DNA of 64,000 nt from Owenweeksia sp965214115 (GCA_965214115.1 CBDCAU010000008.1:248001-312000); one strand, 5' to 3'. Counted from the stretch's first letter, positions 1-8,262 are shown. Notes: generated from the sequence alone by a model not told the origin. A program made the numbers and translations.

Positions 1-161
1 AGAACTCCGTCTATTCGCTGGTCGCGGATTTTGAGCGGTTGGGCATTTTGGTGGAAATCTCCGGCAACCAGCGCAACCGGATTTACCATTTTGAAGAATA
101 TCTGACGATTCTTCAAAAAGAAAGCAAGGTTAGTTCACATTCTAATAAAAATCTGAACTAA
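1..161 (+). CDS. Fic/DOC family protein, C-terminal end (partial)
   Basis: Only the last 52 codons are present, read from base 3, with TAA at 159-161. The peptide has the pattern expected of the winged-helix tail that follows the Fic domain in many Bacteroidota Fic proteins: a helix with FERLGILVEISG, then NQRNRIYHFEEYL. Fic proteins transfer AMP or other nucleotide groups to target hydroxyls, but the catalytic HPFxxGNGR motif would lie upstream of the window and cannot be checked. The last codons run into a palindromic region (130-161). The assignment rests on this short tail alone, so it is moderate; any other winged-helix protein is the alternative. Confidence 0.55.
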   Translation, partial: NSVYSLVADFERLGILVEISGNQRNRIYHFEEYLTILQKESKVSSHSNKNLN

Positions 162-262
162 CCCAAAATGAAGTACCACTCGGCAGGACTATGGAAATAT
201 TTAGTTCAATTTTATAGAGAAATCTGAACTTAGTAAAATTTTAGTTCAGTTGAGTGGTACTT
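130..262. repeat. Paired palindromes (TTAGTTCA-N16-TGAACTWA, twice) inside a larger inverted repeat
   Basis: TTAGTTCA at 130-137 pairs with TGAACTAA at 154-161 across 16 nt. The same arrangement recurs at 201-208 and 225-232 (TGAACTTA), again with 16 nt between arms, and a third TTAGTTCA half-site lies at 241-248. A perfect 11-bp inverted repeat, AAGTACCACTC at 171-181 and GAGTGGTACTT at 252-262, encloses the second copy. Such spacing is typical of operators or of hairpins at a transcript end. The first copy overlaps the stop codon of the Fic-like gene. Confidence 0.6.
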
Positions 263-384
263 AAGCCCCCAACCCCCAAAGGGGGCTAACCGCACACTCG
301 TGATTTTTGAAGTTTGTGCAGCTCTAGTCCCCCTTTGCCGTGCATCATTGCCAATACGGCACACGGTGGGGAATTTAGGGGGCT
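263..384. repeat. Intergenic G/C-tract repeat, copy 1
   Basis: A compact element begins AAGCCCCCAACCCCCAAAGGGGGCTAA and ends GGGGAATTTAGGGGGCT, with a second CCCCC/GGGGG pair inside. A related copy lies at 9376-9468 with the same order of blocks (C-tract, G-tract, CACACxxG, AGTCCC, GATTTAGGGGG). Its ends are inverted repeats of each other. Both copies sit at the downstream ends of convergent genes, where they could act as bidirectional terminators. There is no open reading frame in it. Confidence 0.6.
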
Positions 385-438
385 CATAAAACCATCCGCT
401 CATCCTAATCAACTATCTTCAATAACTTAATAACCCCC

Positions 439-2337
439 TCAATACGCCCTCACATTCTTCCCCTCATAAAAATTTAGAAACGCTCGATTGACCACGCGCA
501 TCCCGCCCGCCGTGGGGAAGTTGCCCGTAAAATACCAGTCGCCAGTATTGCCGGGGCAGGCCTCGTGCAGGTCTTCTATGGTTTGAAAAATAATCTTCAC
601 TTCCGCGCGCACCTCTTGCGGGGTCAGCAGTTCCGCGATTTTGTCTGAAATCTGCTGCGGCGAGAATGGCGCGTAAATTTCCTTCACGAAATTCTCGATT
701 TCGCTGTCGGGACGGTGGGCTTGCGCCAAGCACTTTTCATACACCGAATCGATCGTGCTATCCAGCCCCGTTTCTTTTAACAGGGCAATGGCCGCTTGAA
801 AAGCTGCGAAGTCGCCCAGTTTTGCCATATCGATGCCGTAGCAATCCGGATAGCGAATTTGCGGCGCGCTGGAAACGACCACGATTTTTTTGGGATTCAG
901 CCGATCCAATATTTTTAAAATGCTCTTTTTTAAAGTCGTCCCGCGCACGATGCTATCGTCGATGACCACGAGGTTGTCCGTGGGTTTCACCGTTTCGTAG
1001 GTGATGTCGTACACGTGGCTCACCAAGTCGTCGCGGCCACTGTCCTGCGTGATGAAAGTGCGCATTTTCACGTCCTTCCATATCGATTTTTCCATCCGCG
1101 GCCGGATGCCCAAAAGTTCGGTCAGTTTTTCCCCATCGAGGTGGCCTTCAAATTTTAGGATTTTGTCGCGCTTCACCAAGTTCAGGTAGTCCTCCATCCC
1201 TTTCATCATTCCGTAAAAGGAGATTTCCGCCGTGTTCGGGATGAACGAGAACACCGTGTTTTTTAAATCGTAATCCACTTCTTCCAAAATGGCGGGGCAG
1301 ACTTTTTTGCCCAAGGAAATCCGCTCGCGGTAAATGTCCGCGTCATTGCCGCGCGAAAAATAAATCCGTTCAAAACTGCAAGCCTTCCGCTCCAGCGGCT
1401 TGCGGATTTGCTGGAGGGCCGCGCCGCCGTTTTTCTTTATAATCAGCGCGTGGCCGGGCGTTACTTCTTTGATTTCGCCAATCGGCACGTTGAACGCCGT
1501 CTGGATCACCGGCCGCTCCGAAGCCGCTACCACCACTTCGTCATCTTCATAAAAATAGGCCGGCCGGATGCCACTGGGGTCGCGCAGGACAAAAGCATCG
1601 CCGTGGCCGAAAAGCCCCGCCATCGCATAGCCGCCGTCCCAGCGCTTGGCACTCTTTTTCAGGATTTTTTGGATGTCCAGCGAATTGGAAATCATATCGC
1701 TGATGTCTTTTTTGGCGTGCCCCGCTTTTTTAAAATGGCGGTATAATTTCTCGTTCTGCTTGTCCAAAAAATGGCCGATTTTCTCCAAGATCGTCACCGT
1801 GTCCACGCGCTCTTTGGGATGCTGGCCCAGATCCACCAACTGGTCGAACAGCGAATCCACGTTGGTCATATTAAAATTGCCCGCCACCACCAAGTTCCGC
1901 GAGGCCCAGTTGTTCTGCCGCAAAAAAGGGTGGCAATTTTCGATGGAATGTCCGCCGTAAGTGCCGTAGCGAAGATGTCCCAAATAAAGTTCGCCCACGA
2001 ATGGCACGTTCATTTTCAGCCATTCTGGGTCTTGATACAATTCGTGGTAATCGCCCACCTCTTCTTCAATGCGGCCGTTCACTTTTTTAAAAATATCTTG
2101 GATGGGCTGCGCCTTGTTGCTGCGCCGCCGACTGATGAACCGCGTGCCGGGCGGCATATCCAGCTTGATGGTGGCGAGGCCCGCGCCGTCCTGCCCACGG
2201 TTGTGCTGCTTTTCCATCAACAAATACATTTTATTGAGGCCGTACAGCGCGCTGCCGTATTTTTCAAGGTAAAATTCGAGGGGCTTTTTCAGGCGCACCA
2301 GTGCTATTCCGCACTCGTGCTTGATGGCGTCGCTCAT
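439..2337 (-). CDS. purF: Amidophosphoribosyltransferase
   Basis: Catalyses the first committed step of purine synthesis: PRPP plus glutamine gives phosphoribosylamine. The N-terminal glutamine amidotransferase domain has its nucleophile at Cys9 (HECGIALVR), which implies removal of a short propeptide. The PRPP-binding loop VVIDDSIVRGTT lies in the second half, after a CSFERIYFSRG segment. At 632 residues it is longer than the roughly 470-510 of the common enzyme and matches the long form frequent in Bacteroidota. The start at 2337 is supported by the position of Cys9 and by a TAATTTTG promoter element 26 nt upstream. It stands alone on the minus strand. Confidence 0.95.
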   Translation of the reverse strand: MSDAIKHECGIALVRLKKPLEFYLEKYGSALYGLNKMYLLMEKQHNRGQDGAGLATIKLDMPPGTRFISRRRSNKAQPIQDIFKKVNGRIEEEVGDYHELYQDPEWLKMNVPFVGELYLGHLRYGTYGGHSIENCHPFLRQNNWASRNLVVAGNFNMTNVDSLFDQLVDLGQHPKERVDTVTILEKIGHFLDKQNEKLYRHFKKAGHAKKDISDMISNSLDIQKILKKSAKRWDGGYAMAGLFGHGDAFVLRDPSGIRPAYFYEDDEVVVAASERPVIQTAFNVPIGEIKEVTPGHALIIKKNGGAALQQIRKPLERKACSFERIYFSRGNDADIYRERISLGKKVCPAILEEVDYDLKNTVFSFIPNTAEISFYGMMKGMEDYLNLVKRDKILKFEGHLDGEKLTELLGIRPRMEKSIWKDVKMRTFITQDSGRDDLVSHVYDITYETVKPTDNLVVIDDSIVRGTTLKKSILKILDRLNPKKIVVVSSAPQIRYPDCYGIDMAKLGDFAAFQAAIALLKETGLDSTIDSVYEKCLAQAHRPDSEIENFVKEIYAPFSPQQISDKIAELLTPQEVRAEVKIIFQTIEDLHEACPGNTGDWYFTGNFPTAGGMRVVNRAFLNFYEGKNVRAY

Positions 2338-2363
2338 AAAAAATCAGGGCTGAAATTGAGGTG

Positions 2364-2371
2364 CAAAATTA
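2364..2371 (-). promoter_or_regulatory. purF -7 promoter element
   Basis: On the minus strand TAATTTTG matches the Bacteroidota -7 consensus TAnnTTTG perfectly, 26 nt before the purF ATG. No clear TTTG is found 19-21 nt further upstream, so only the -7 element is claimed. Confidence 0.45.
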
Positions 2372-2484
2372 GCTGAAATTTGTGAGGACGATTATTGCAA
2401 ATTGCTTAAGAAAGGGACTTGGGGAACGCTGCTTTCCCATTTTGGAAAATCTAAACTTTTCCCAATCTCATCCATATAGGCCAA

Positions 2485-2522
2485 CAAAAAAACCCGCCAC
2501 TTTTTGAAGTAAGTAGCGGGTT
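2485..2522 (-). terminator. Rho-independent terminator of the response-regulator operon
   Basis: Read on the minus strand, AACCCGCTACTT and AAGTGGCGGGTT form a stem with one mismatch around a short loop, followed by a run of seven T. It lies about 200 bp beyond the stop of the minus-strand response regulator at 2722 and is oriented to end that transcript before purF. Confidence 0.7.
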
Positions 2523-2633
2523 ACCAATTTCTTCCCTTCGCATAAATTCATCGAAAACAACCTTAATAAAGGTCAACACCAAACCGGTGGCAGAGACTTT
2601 GCGTTTCTAAAACTGTCAAGAACATCTTACATT

Positions 2634-2732
2634 ATGAAAACGAAAAACCTATATCGCTCCGCTGGGGAACTGCTCGTCTATTTTTTGCTGTGGCTGGTGA
2701 TCATTGCCAGCTTCCTCAATGTCACTTTCTGA
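2634..2732 (+). CDS. Possible 32-residue single-span membrane peptide
   Basis: A short open frame begins at ATG 2634 and ends with TGA at 2730-2732. It encodes a basic N-terminus (MKTKNLYRS) followed by a hydrophobic helix (LLVYFLLWLVIIASFL), the layout of a small membrane protein. It overlaps the last 11 bases of the convergent response-regulator gene. No function is recognised and no clear promoter was found. It may be chance, since the region is otherwise empty, but the codon pattern and clean amphipathic-to-hydrophobic layout make it worth recording. Confidence 0.3.
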   Translation: MKTKNLYRSAGELLVYFLLWLVIIASFLNVTF

Positions 2733-3138
2733 CATTCCCGTCCACGTACGTTTCGATGATAAACTGGATATTGTTGTAAATCAACGGTTTGGTGATGAAT
2801 CCCTTCACCACGTCAAAGCCGTGCGCCCGCTGCTGGTCTTCTTTGCTCAGCGAATTGCTCATCGCAAAAATGTTGCTCGGCTTATGGTGGAAACGCTGGG
2901 AATAGCGCTCCAAAAATTCAAAACCATTGAGGATGGGCATATAAATGTCCAGTAAAATAACATCCGGAAAATCCGCGCCTCGGTCGCTGAGTTCCTCCAG
3001 GTGGTTCAGCGCGTCCGCCCCGTCTGGGAATAATGAAATCTCCGCCCCGCCATAGTTCCGCGTGATGATGTTTTTCAGCACGAAACTGTTCACTTGGTCG
3101 TTATCCACGATCATTATTTCCAAACGGGATTCCTCCAT
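2722..3138 (-). CDS. Stand-alone CheY-like response regulator
   Basis: A single receiver domain of 138 residues with no output domain. Acidic pocket residues Asp12 and Asp14 (IVDNDQV), phosphoacceptor Asp64 (VILLDIYMP), a Ser in AMSNS and Lys in FITKPL are all present. It follows the receiver-AraC regulator by 3 bp on the same strand and so is probably co-transcribed with it and with the PAS histidine kinase upstream. With no DNA-binding domain it is likely to act by protein contact or as a phosphate sink for the same kinase. The transcript probably ends at the hairpin at 2485-2522. Confidence 0.85.
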   Translation of the reverse strand: MEESRLEIMIVDNDQVNSFVLKNIITRNYGGAEISLFPDGADALNHLEELSDRGADFPDVILLDIYMPILNGFEFLERYSQRFHHKPSNIFAMSNSLSKEDQQRAHGFDVVKGFITKPLIYNNIQFIIETYVDGNVRK

Positions 3139-3141
3139 TTT

Positions 3142-3885
3142 TTACAGCACTTGCGCCGTTTTGGAAGGTGCCATACCGTACTTTTCGCGGTAGGCCTTTC
3201 CAAAGTAGCTCATACTTTTAAAGCCCAGCGCGTAGCTCACTTCAAAGATGCTGCTGTCGCCTTTTTCGAGCATTCCCTTGGCCTTGCTCAGGCGGAAATC
3301 GTTGATGTATTTAATTGGCGTCATCCCCGTCAGGCGCTTCACTTCGCGCTCCAGTTTGGATGGCGTCATATTCATCAGCTCGGCAATCTGGGGAATCGAA
3401 AAGTTGCGGAACTTGAAGTGGTTCACCAGCAGCGCTTCCATATGCGAAAGCAGCGGGTCTTTCACGCCAAATTCGTGGTGGATGGGCGCGGCCTTGTCGT
3501 AGATTTTCTTCAGATCGTCGCGCGTTTTCAGCAGGTTGTTGATGCGTGATAGCAGCACGTCAAATTTGAAGGGCTTCACGATATAGTCGTCCGCGCCGAA
3601 ATTGTAGCCCTCGATTTTCTTTTCGTCCTCGCTCAGCGCGGTCAAAAGAATGATGGGGATGTGGCGCGTTTGATCGTTTTCTTTCAGCTCATCCACCAGT
3701 TCGTAGCCGTTGGTTTCGGGCATCATAATGTCGCTGATAATCAGGTCGGGCTTGTTCAGCCGCGCCTTGTCGATGCCTTCGCGGCCGTCGCCAGCTTCCA
3801 TCACGTCAAAATGGTCTTCGAGGAGGGTGACCATCGTTTCCCTCAGTTTTTCGTTGTCTTCAACGATTAGTACTGTCTTGTTCAT
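3142..3885 (-). CDS. Response regulator with AraC-type DNA-binding domain
   Basis: An N-terminal receiver (residues 1-120) has Glu9-Asp10, phosphoacceptor Asp52 (LIISDIMMP) and the conserved Lys in YIVKPF. A C-terminal AraC/XylS domain (about 145-247) contains SIPQIAELMNMTPSKLEREVKRLTG in its first helix-turn-helix and SYALGFKSMSYFGKAYREKYGM in its second. This is the output module of the hybrid regulators common in Bacteroidota, here as a free protein. Its start overlaps the stop of the kinase gene by 4 bp (ATGA), showing translational coupling with its probable partner. Confidence 0.9.
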   Translation of the reverse strand: MNKTVLIVEDNEKLRETMVTLLEDHFDVMEAGDGREGIDKARLNKPDLIISDIMMPETNGYELVDELKENDQTRHIPIILLTALSEDEKKIEGYNFGADDYIVKPFKFDVLLSRINNLLKTRDDLKKIYDKAAPIHHEFGVKDPLLSHMEALLVNHFKFRNFSIPQIAELMNMTPSKLEREVKRLTGMTPIKYINDFRLSKAKGMLEKGDSSIFEVSYALGFKSMSYFGKAYREKYGMAPSKTAQVL

Positions 3886-5006
3886 AGAAATTTAGAGTAT
3901 GGGAGTTCAACAAAAAATATGCTTCCCTCTTTGGGAGCACTTTCAAAAGTAAGGTTTCCTTTATGTAAATCTACAAATTCTTTTACGATGGAAAGGCCGA
4001 TTCCGGTGCCCGAAACATTGCTCACGTTTTTCCCTCTAAAAAAAGAAGAGAATATAGAGGCTTGATCCTCAGGCAGTATTCCTATTCCATAATCCTTTAC
4101 GGAAGCGTGTACCGCCCTCTCGTTAAAGTGGAGATTAATTTCCACTTCCGGTTTTTTGTCAGAATACTTGCACGCATTTGTGAGCAAATTGCTAAAGACG
4201 TAGCGCAGCAACGAATAATCCGCTTCCAGTTCTTTCGGTTCGCCGTCCGTTTTCAGTTTTACTTGGATTTCGGGGTAGGCTTTTTTGCAATCGTGGTTCA
4301 CATAATCTTCAATGAGTTCCACCAGATCCAGCTTTTCCTTTTTCAATTTCACCTTGCCGGTGTTCAGCTTTTTCAGCTCCAGCATATCGGCAATCATCGA
4401 GTTCACTTGGTCAATTTCACCTTCCATAATGTTCAGCGAATTTTCCAAAATCTTGGGATTGTCTTTTTTAACGCGCAGCATTTCGATGTGTGCCTGGATC
4501 ACCGCCAAGGGTGTCTTGAACTCGTGACTGGTAACGGAATACAGGTTTTCCTTGAAATGGGAAAACTTTTGCTCGCTGGCCAGCGCGCTCATCAAATCGT
4601 CGGTCAGGTGTACGCTTTCCGTGATGTCGCGCGTGCTGCTCAGGATGCTGAACTCGCCCTCCGCCTTGCCGTCTATCCGGCTGAAAGTAGATTCGAGCCA
4701 GCGCAGCCGCCCTTCGCCGTGGGTGATCTGGTAGCGGATGCGCGAACCGGGGTTGTCGAAAAATTTGCGCAGCGTGTCAAAATCCATCTCGCCCACGAAA
4801 TTGGGCGCCAAGAAATCCGTCAGTTTTTTGCCAATCAAATGTTCAGAAGGATGCCCCAAAATGCCGATGCTCGAGCGCGTGGCAAACCGGATGGTGTTTT
4901 CTGAATCGTGAACGCACACCAAATCTGAAGTGTGTTCCGCGATAAGCTGGTAAATACGGTCTATGGGGACCATTGGGATAGAATCAGAGATAGAGTAACG
5001 CGGCAA
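3882..5006 (-). CDS. PAS-domain sensor histidine kinase
   Basis: 374 residues without a signal peptide or membrane span, so probably cytosolic. A PAS domain (about 13-130, ending in the SSTRDITE signature) is followed by a HisKA region with the phosphorylated His161 in SVTSHEFKTPL and an HATPase domain with N box LLTNACKYSDKKP, G1 DYGIGI and G2 GTGIGLSIV. The ligand or redox signal cannot be predicted. It is first in a three-gene operon with an AraC-type regulator (4-bp overlap) and a CheY-like protein, its likely phosphorelay partners. Confidence 0.92.
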   Translation of the reverse strand: MPRYSISDSIPMVPIDRIYQLIAEHTSDLVCVHDSENTIRFATRSSIGILGHPSEHLIGKKLTDFLAPNFVGEMDFDTLRKFFDNPGSRIRYQITHGEGRLRWLESTFSRIDGKAEGEFSILSSTRDITESVHLTDDLMSALASEQKFSHFKENLYSVTSHEFKTPLAVIQAHIEMLRVKKDNPKILENSLNIMEGEIDQVNSMIADMLELKKLNTGKVKLKKEKLDLVELIEDYVNHDCKKAYPEIQVKLKTDGEPKELEADYSLLRYVFSNLLTNACKYSDKKPEVEINLHFNERAVHASVKDYGIGILPEDQASIFSSFFRGKNVSNVSGTGIGLSIVKEFVDLHKGNLTFESAPKEGSIFFVELPYSKFL

Positions 5007-5012
5007 ACGTCT

Positions 5013-5059
5013 AAAAAAAAAAGGAGAAAACTCTCACTTTTTGAAAGAATTTTCTCCTT
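5013..5059 (-). terminator. Rho-independent terminator after ahcY
   Basis: AAGGAGAAAA at 5021-5030 pairs perfectly with TTTTCTCCTT at 5050-5059. On the minus strand the stem is followed by a run of about ten T. It starts 21 bp beyond the ahcY stop and separates ahcY from the kinase operon. Confidence 0.85.
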
Positions 5060-5080
5060 AAATTTTTGCCGTGTCGAAAA

Positions 5081-6400
5081 TCAGTACCTGTAATACTCTG
5101 GTTTATAAGGGCCTTCTTTGGGAACGCCAATATATTCCGCTTGGTCGTCAGAAAGCTCTTCCAGTTCCACACCGATTTTCGCGAGGTGCAATTCGGCCAC
5201 TTTTTCGTCTAAATGCTTCGGCAGCATATACACTTCGTTTTCGTAATTGTCGGAATTTTTCCACAATTCGATTTGCGCCAGCACTTGGTTCGTGAACGAG
5301 TTGCTCATCACAAAACTGGGGTGGCCTGTGGCGCAGCCCAAGTTCACCAAGCGGCCCTCGGCCAGCAAAATGATGTCGTTGCCGTTCACCGTGTACTTGT
5401 CCACCTGCGGCTTAATTTCTTTATGAGAATTTCCGTGGTTGCTTTTCAGCCACGCCACATCGATTTCATTGTCAAAGTGGCCGATGTTGCACACGATGGT
5501 CTTGTCTTTCATCATCTCAAAATGCTCGCCCGCGATGATGTCCTTGTTGCCCGTGGCCGTCACCACGATGTCCGCACGGGGGATGGCGTTGCTCATTTTC
5601 TTCACTTCGTAGCCGTCCATCGCCGCTTGCAGCGCGCAGATCGGGTCGATCTCCGTAACGATAACGCGCGCGCCCGCTCCGCGAAGAGAAGCCGCCGTGC
5701 CTTTTCCAACGTCGCCATATCCCGCTACCACCGCTACTTTTCCGGCTATCATAATATCCGTCGCGCGGCGGATGGCATCCACGGCGCTTTCTTTACAGCC
5801 GTACTTGTTGTCGAATTTGGATTTCGTCACCGAATCGTTCACGTTGATGGCGGGCATCGGCAGCGTGCCTTTTTTCATCCTATCATAAAGGCGGTGCACG
5901 CCGGTGGTCGTTTCTTCGGAAAGTCCTTTGATACCAGCGGCCAGTTCGGGATATTCGTCCAAAACCATATTCGTCAAATCGCCGCCATCGTCCAAAATCA
6001 TATTGAGCGGCTGGCGGTCTTCGCCGAAAAACAAGGTCTGCTCGATGCACCAGTTGAATTCCTCCTCGTTCATCCCTTTCCAAGCGTACACGGGGATTCC
6101 AGCTTCGGCAATCGCAGCGGCGGCGTGGTCTTGCGTGGAAAAAATATTGCAAGAACTCCAAGTAACATCCGCGCCGAGTTCAATCAAGGTCTCGATGAGA
6201 ACAGCGGTTTGAATCGTCATATGCAAACAGCCCGCGATGCGCGCGCCTTTCAGCGGTTTTTCCGCGCCGTATTCTTCGCGCAGGCTCATCAGGCCCGGCA
6301 TTTCGGCTTCGGCCAGTTCAATTTCCAAGCGGCCCCAATTGGCCAGCCCAATGTCTTTTACTTTGTAAGGAACGTAAGTTTTTTCTAATGTTTCGCTCAT
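5081..6400 (-). CDS. ahcY: Adenosylhomocysteinase
   Basis: Hydrolyses S-adenosylhomocysteine to adenosine and homocysteine, removing the product inhibitor of methyltransferases; NAD-dependent and cytosolic. It shows the family signatures GCLHMTIQTAVLIETL near the N-terminus, NDSVTKSKFDNKYGC, the NAD loop VAGYGDVGKG, and the C-terminal KPEYYRY. The start at 6400 (MSETLEK) gives 439 residues. An in-frame ATG at 6463 is excluded because a strong promoter lies across 6434-6464. The terminator at 5013-5059 follows. Confidence 0.96.
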   Translation of the reverse strand: MSETLEKTYVPYKVKDIGLANWGRLEIELAEAEMPGLMSLREEYGAEKPLKGARIAGCLHMTIQTAVLIETLIELGADVTWSSCNIFSTQDHAAAAIAEAGIPVYAWKGMNEEEFNWCIEQTLFFGEDRQPLNMILDDGGDLTNMVLDEYPELAAGIKGLSEETTTGVHRLYDRMKKGTLPMPAINVNDSVTKSKFDNKYGCKESAVDAIRRATDIMIAGKVAVVAGYGDVGKGTAASLRGAGARVIVTEIDPICALQAAMDGYEVKKMSNAIPRADIVVTATGNKDIIAGEHFEMMKDKTIVCNIGHFDNEIDVAWLKSNHGNSHKEIKPQVDKYTVNGNDIILLAEGRLVNLGCATGHPSFVMSNSFTNQVLAQIELWKNSDNYENEVYMLPKHLDEKVAELHLAKIGVELEELSDDQAEYIGVPKEGPYKPEYYRY

Positions 6401-6433
6401 TTTCAATAGTTTAAATTGTGATTTTTGCGGTCG

Positions 6434-6464
6434 CGAAAGTACGGTTTTCATTACGCTTTTCAAA
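6434..6464 (-). promoter_or_regulatory. ahcY promoter (TTTG-N19-TACTTTCG)
   Basis: On the minus strand TTTG (6461-6464) is followed after exactly 19 nt by TACTTTCG (6434-6441), one base off the Bacteroidota consensus TTTG-N19-TAnnTTTG. Transcription would start near 6428, about 28 nt before the ATG at 6400. This fixes the start codon. Confidence 0.75.
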
Positions 6465-6483
6465 ATATAAATAGACGTTGTCG

Positions 6484-7155
6484 ATGGCTTTATTTCAACG
6501 ATTTGCGCCCGCGCCAGACATCGAAATCCTGATTTGGCAAATTGCTGAAACGGAGGTGCAACTTGCCGAAAATGTTGTGTTGCAGGAGGGCGAAAAAATC
6601 AAACTTTCCAACCTTTCCCATCCTGAAAAGCGGCAAGAATTTTTGGCCTTGCGGCAATGTCTGTACGTTTTTTTTAAAAATGAAAACCATCCCTATTCGG
6701 GAGGCAGGCCCCCAGTTTTTTACACCGAGAACGGCAAGCCCTTTTTAAAAAACGGTTGGAAGATTTCCTTTTCCCACACCCACGGTTTCGCGGGGGTGGC
6801 GCTTTCGCGGAATTTTGAAGTCGGTCTCGATTTGGAAATGCACCGCGTTGGAATCAAGCGAATTGCGCCAAAATTTCTCCGCGAAGGCGAAAAGGCGACC
6901 CTCCGAAAAGAAACCGAAATCGCCCACATTACTCACTACTGGGGCATCAAGGAGGCGATGGTGAAAATCACCGGCGACCGGCGGCTGAATTTCAAAAAGC
7001 AGCTTTTGGTCGAGCCGTTTTTTTATGATGAAAAAAAGGAGGCGCGGGGGAAAATTTTGTTGGAAAAAGAGACGCTGGAAATTTCGGCGGTGTTCGGGAA
7101 TTTCGGGAATTTGCATTGGACGGTGGGGTGGGCGTTGCCCCAACCCACGGTTTAA
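6484..7155 (+). CDS. 4'-phosphopantetheinyl transferase superfamily protein
   Basis: Transfers the phosphopantetheine arm of CoA to a carrier protein, activating fatty-acid or secondary-metabolite synthases. The Sfp-type signature is clear: VGLDLEMHR (metal-binding Asp and Glu) followed by HYWGIKEAMVKITG, with ISFSHTHGFAGVAL before it. At 223 residues it fits the Sfp/HetI class instead of the short AcpS. ATG 6484 is chosen; a TTG two codons upstream is possible. It diverges from ahcY. The last codons (PQPTV) lie inside a palindromic repeat at 7139-7168, so the C-terminus may have been altered by repeat insertion. Confidence 0.85.
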   Translation: MALFQRFAPAPDIEILIWQIAETEVQLAENVVLQEGEKIKLSNLSHPEKRQEFLALRQCLYVFFKNENHPYSGGRPPVFYTENGKPFLKNGWKISFSHTHGFAGVALSRNFEVGLDLEMHRVGIKRIAPKFLREGEKATLRKETEIAHITHYWGIKEAMVKITGDRRLNFKKQLLVEPFFYDEKKEARGKILLEKETLEISAVFGNFGNLHWTVGWALPQPTV

Positions 7156-7168
7156 ACCGTGGGCTGGG
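7139..7168. repeat. Palindromic repeat CCCACGGTTTAAACCGTGGG
   Basis: A perfect 20-bp palindrome at 7144-7163, extended on both sides by CCCA/TGGG. It overlaps the stop codon (TAA in the centre) of the phosphopantetheinyl transferase gene. No T-run follows, so it is a short palindromic repeat more than an intrinsic terminator. A degraded AATCGCACGGCC motif, a second palindrome family of this window, follows at about 7178. Confidence 0.65.
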
Positions 7169-7247
7169 ATCGTTCAATCGCACGGCCACTCGATTCTCCA
7201 ATCCTGCGATTCCGCAAACACCCCCATTTCCTTAATTTCGCCGCGCA

Positions 7248-7991
7248 ATGCAGCGCCCCATTTTCGACAAAATAAAATCCGCCCAAAACGAAGGCCGCAA
7301 ACAGCTCGCCGTCCTCGTGGACCCCGACCGCTCGGACGAAGAATCCCTGCAAACCTTGGCCGAGCAAATCCAAACCTCCGGCGCGGATTTCATCTTCCTC
7401 GGCGGCTCTCTTTTGATGCGCGACGCACTCGACGGCTGCATTTCAACCCTTAAAAAAAACTGCGACCTGCCCATCGTTCTCTTCCCCGGCAGTATGTTGC
7501 AGATTTCCGCCCAAGCCGATGCAATGCTCTTGCTGTCAATGATTTCCGGCCGCAACCCCGAATTGCTCATCGGTCACCACGTCATCGCCGCGCCTTATAT
7601 AAAGGCGGCGAAACTGGAAACTTTGCCCACCGGCTATTTGCTGGTGGATTGCGGCCAGCCGACCACCGCCACTTATATGAGCGGCAGCGCGCCCATCCCG
7701 TTTCACAAACCAGAAATCGCCGCCTGCACCGCGATGGCGGGCGAAATGCTCGGATTGCAGTTGATGTATTTGGACGGCGGCTCCGGCGCGGACAAACCCG
7801 TGAGCGCCAAAATGATTTCCACAGTACGCGAAAACGTGGACACACCGATAATTGTCGGCGGCGGAATCCGCAGCGCGGCGGCCGCCGCCGAAATCTGCCA
7901 AGCTGGCGCGGACGTAGTCGTCATCGGCAACGCCACCGAGAAAAACCCCTTGATAATCAAAGAAATAGCTGACGCGATTCACAATGTCTGA
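7248..7991 (+). CDS. Geranylgeranylglyceryl/heptaprenylglyceryl phosphate synthase
   Basis: TIM-barrel prenyltransferase of the GGGPS/PcrB family, joining a polyprenyl chain to glycerol 1-phosphate. Archaea use it for membrane lipids; many Bacteroidota carry a GGGPS of still uncertain purpose. Seen here: AVLVDPDR near residue 25 (phosphate/metal site), FLGGSLL, ALL-type SMISGRNPELLIG, the central YLDGGSGADKPV and the phosphate-binding IIVGGGIRS and VVIGNATE loops. 247 residues is normal for the family. A TAATTTCG element lies 7 nt before the ATG. It overlaps the following thiamine-binding gene by 8 bp, so it heads that operon. Confidence 0.9.
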   Translation: MQRPIFDKIKSAQNEGRKQLAVLVDPDRSDEESLQTLAEQIQTSGADFIFLGGSLLMRDALDGCISTLKKNCDLPIVLFPGSMLQISAQADAMLLLSMISGRNPELLIGHHVIAAPYIKAAKLETLPTGYLLVDCGQPTTATYMSGSAPIPFHKPEIAACTAMAGEMLGLQLMYLDGGSGADKPVSAKMISTVRENVDTPIIVGGGIRSAAAAAEICQAGADVVVIGNATEKNPLIIKEIADAIHNV

Positions 7992-8262
7992 ACTCCACAT
8001 TTCCGTAGAAATCTCGATGTACCCTTTGCGGGAAAATTACCTTCCGGCGATTGATTCCTTTTTGGAAAAACTCCACCAAACGGAAGGTCTCAAAGTAAAA
8101 ACCTCGGTGATGTCCACCCAAGTTTTTGGGCCGAGCGCGCTGGTTTTTCTCACTGTCCAACAAGCCATCGAAGAAAGTTACTCCGATGGAGAGCAAATTT
8201 CCTTCGTCCTGAAAATACTCAATGGCGATGTTTCCGATATGGAATTAAAAGGCTGGAAATGA
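7984..8262 (+). CDS. Thiamine-binding protein of the YkoF/MTH1187 type
   Basis: 92 residues with the small ferredoxin-like fold pattern of this family: HISVEISMYPL at the N-terminus, VKTSVMSTQVFGPSALVF in the middle and a final beta strand ISFVLKIL. Family members bind thiamine or its HMP moiety in the cytosol. It overlaps the GGGPS gene by 8 bp and the PnuC-like permease by 4 bp, so the three are translationally coupled. The nearby TPP riboswitch and TonB receptor support a role in thiamine handling. The exact ligand is inferred. Confidence 0.7.
   Translation: MSELHISVEISMYPLRENYLPAIDSFLEKLHQTEGLKVKTSVMSTQVFGPSALVFLTVQQAIEESYSDGEQISFVLKILNGDVSDMELKGWK

Noticed and set aside
5213..6388. 391-codon plus-strand frame opposite ahcY
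   Set aside because: His/Arg/Val-rich antisense translation of a clear adenosylhomocysteinase; no motif.
6401..6463. Upstream in-frame ATG start for ahcY
   Set aside because: The promoter at 6434-6464 overlaps it, and the extra residues are not part of the family.
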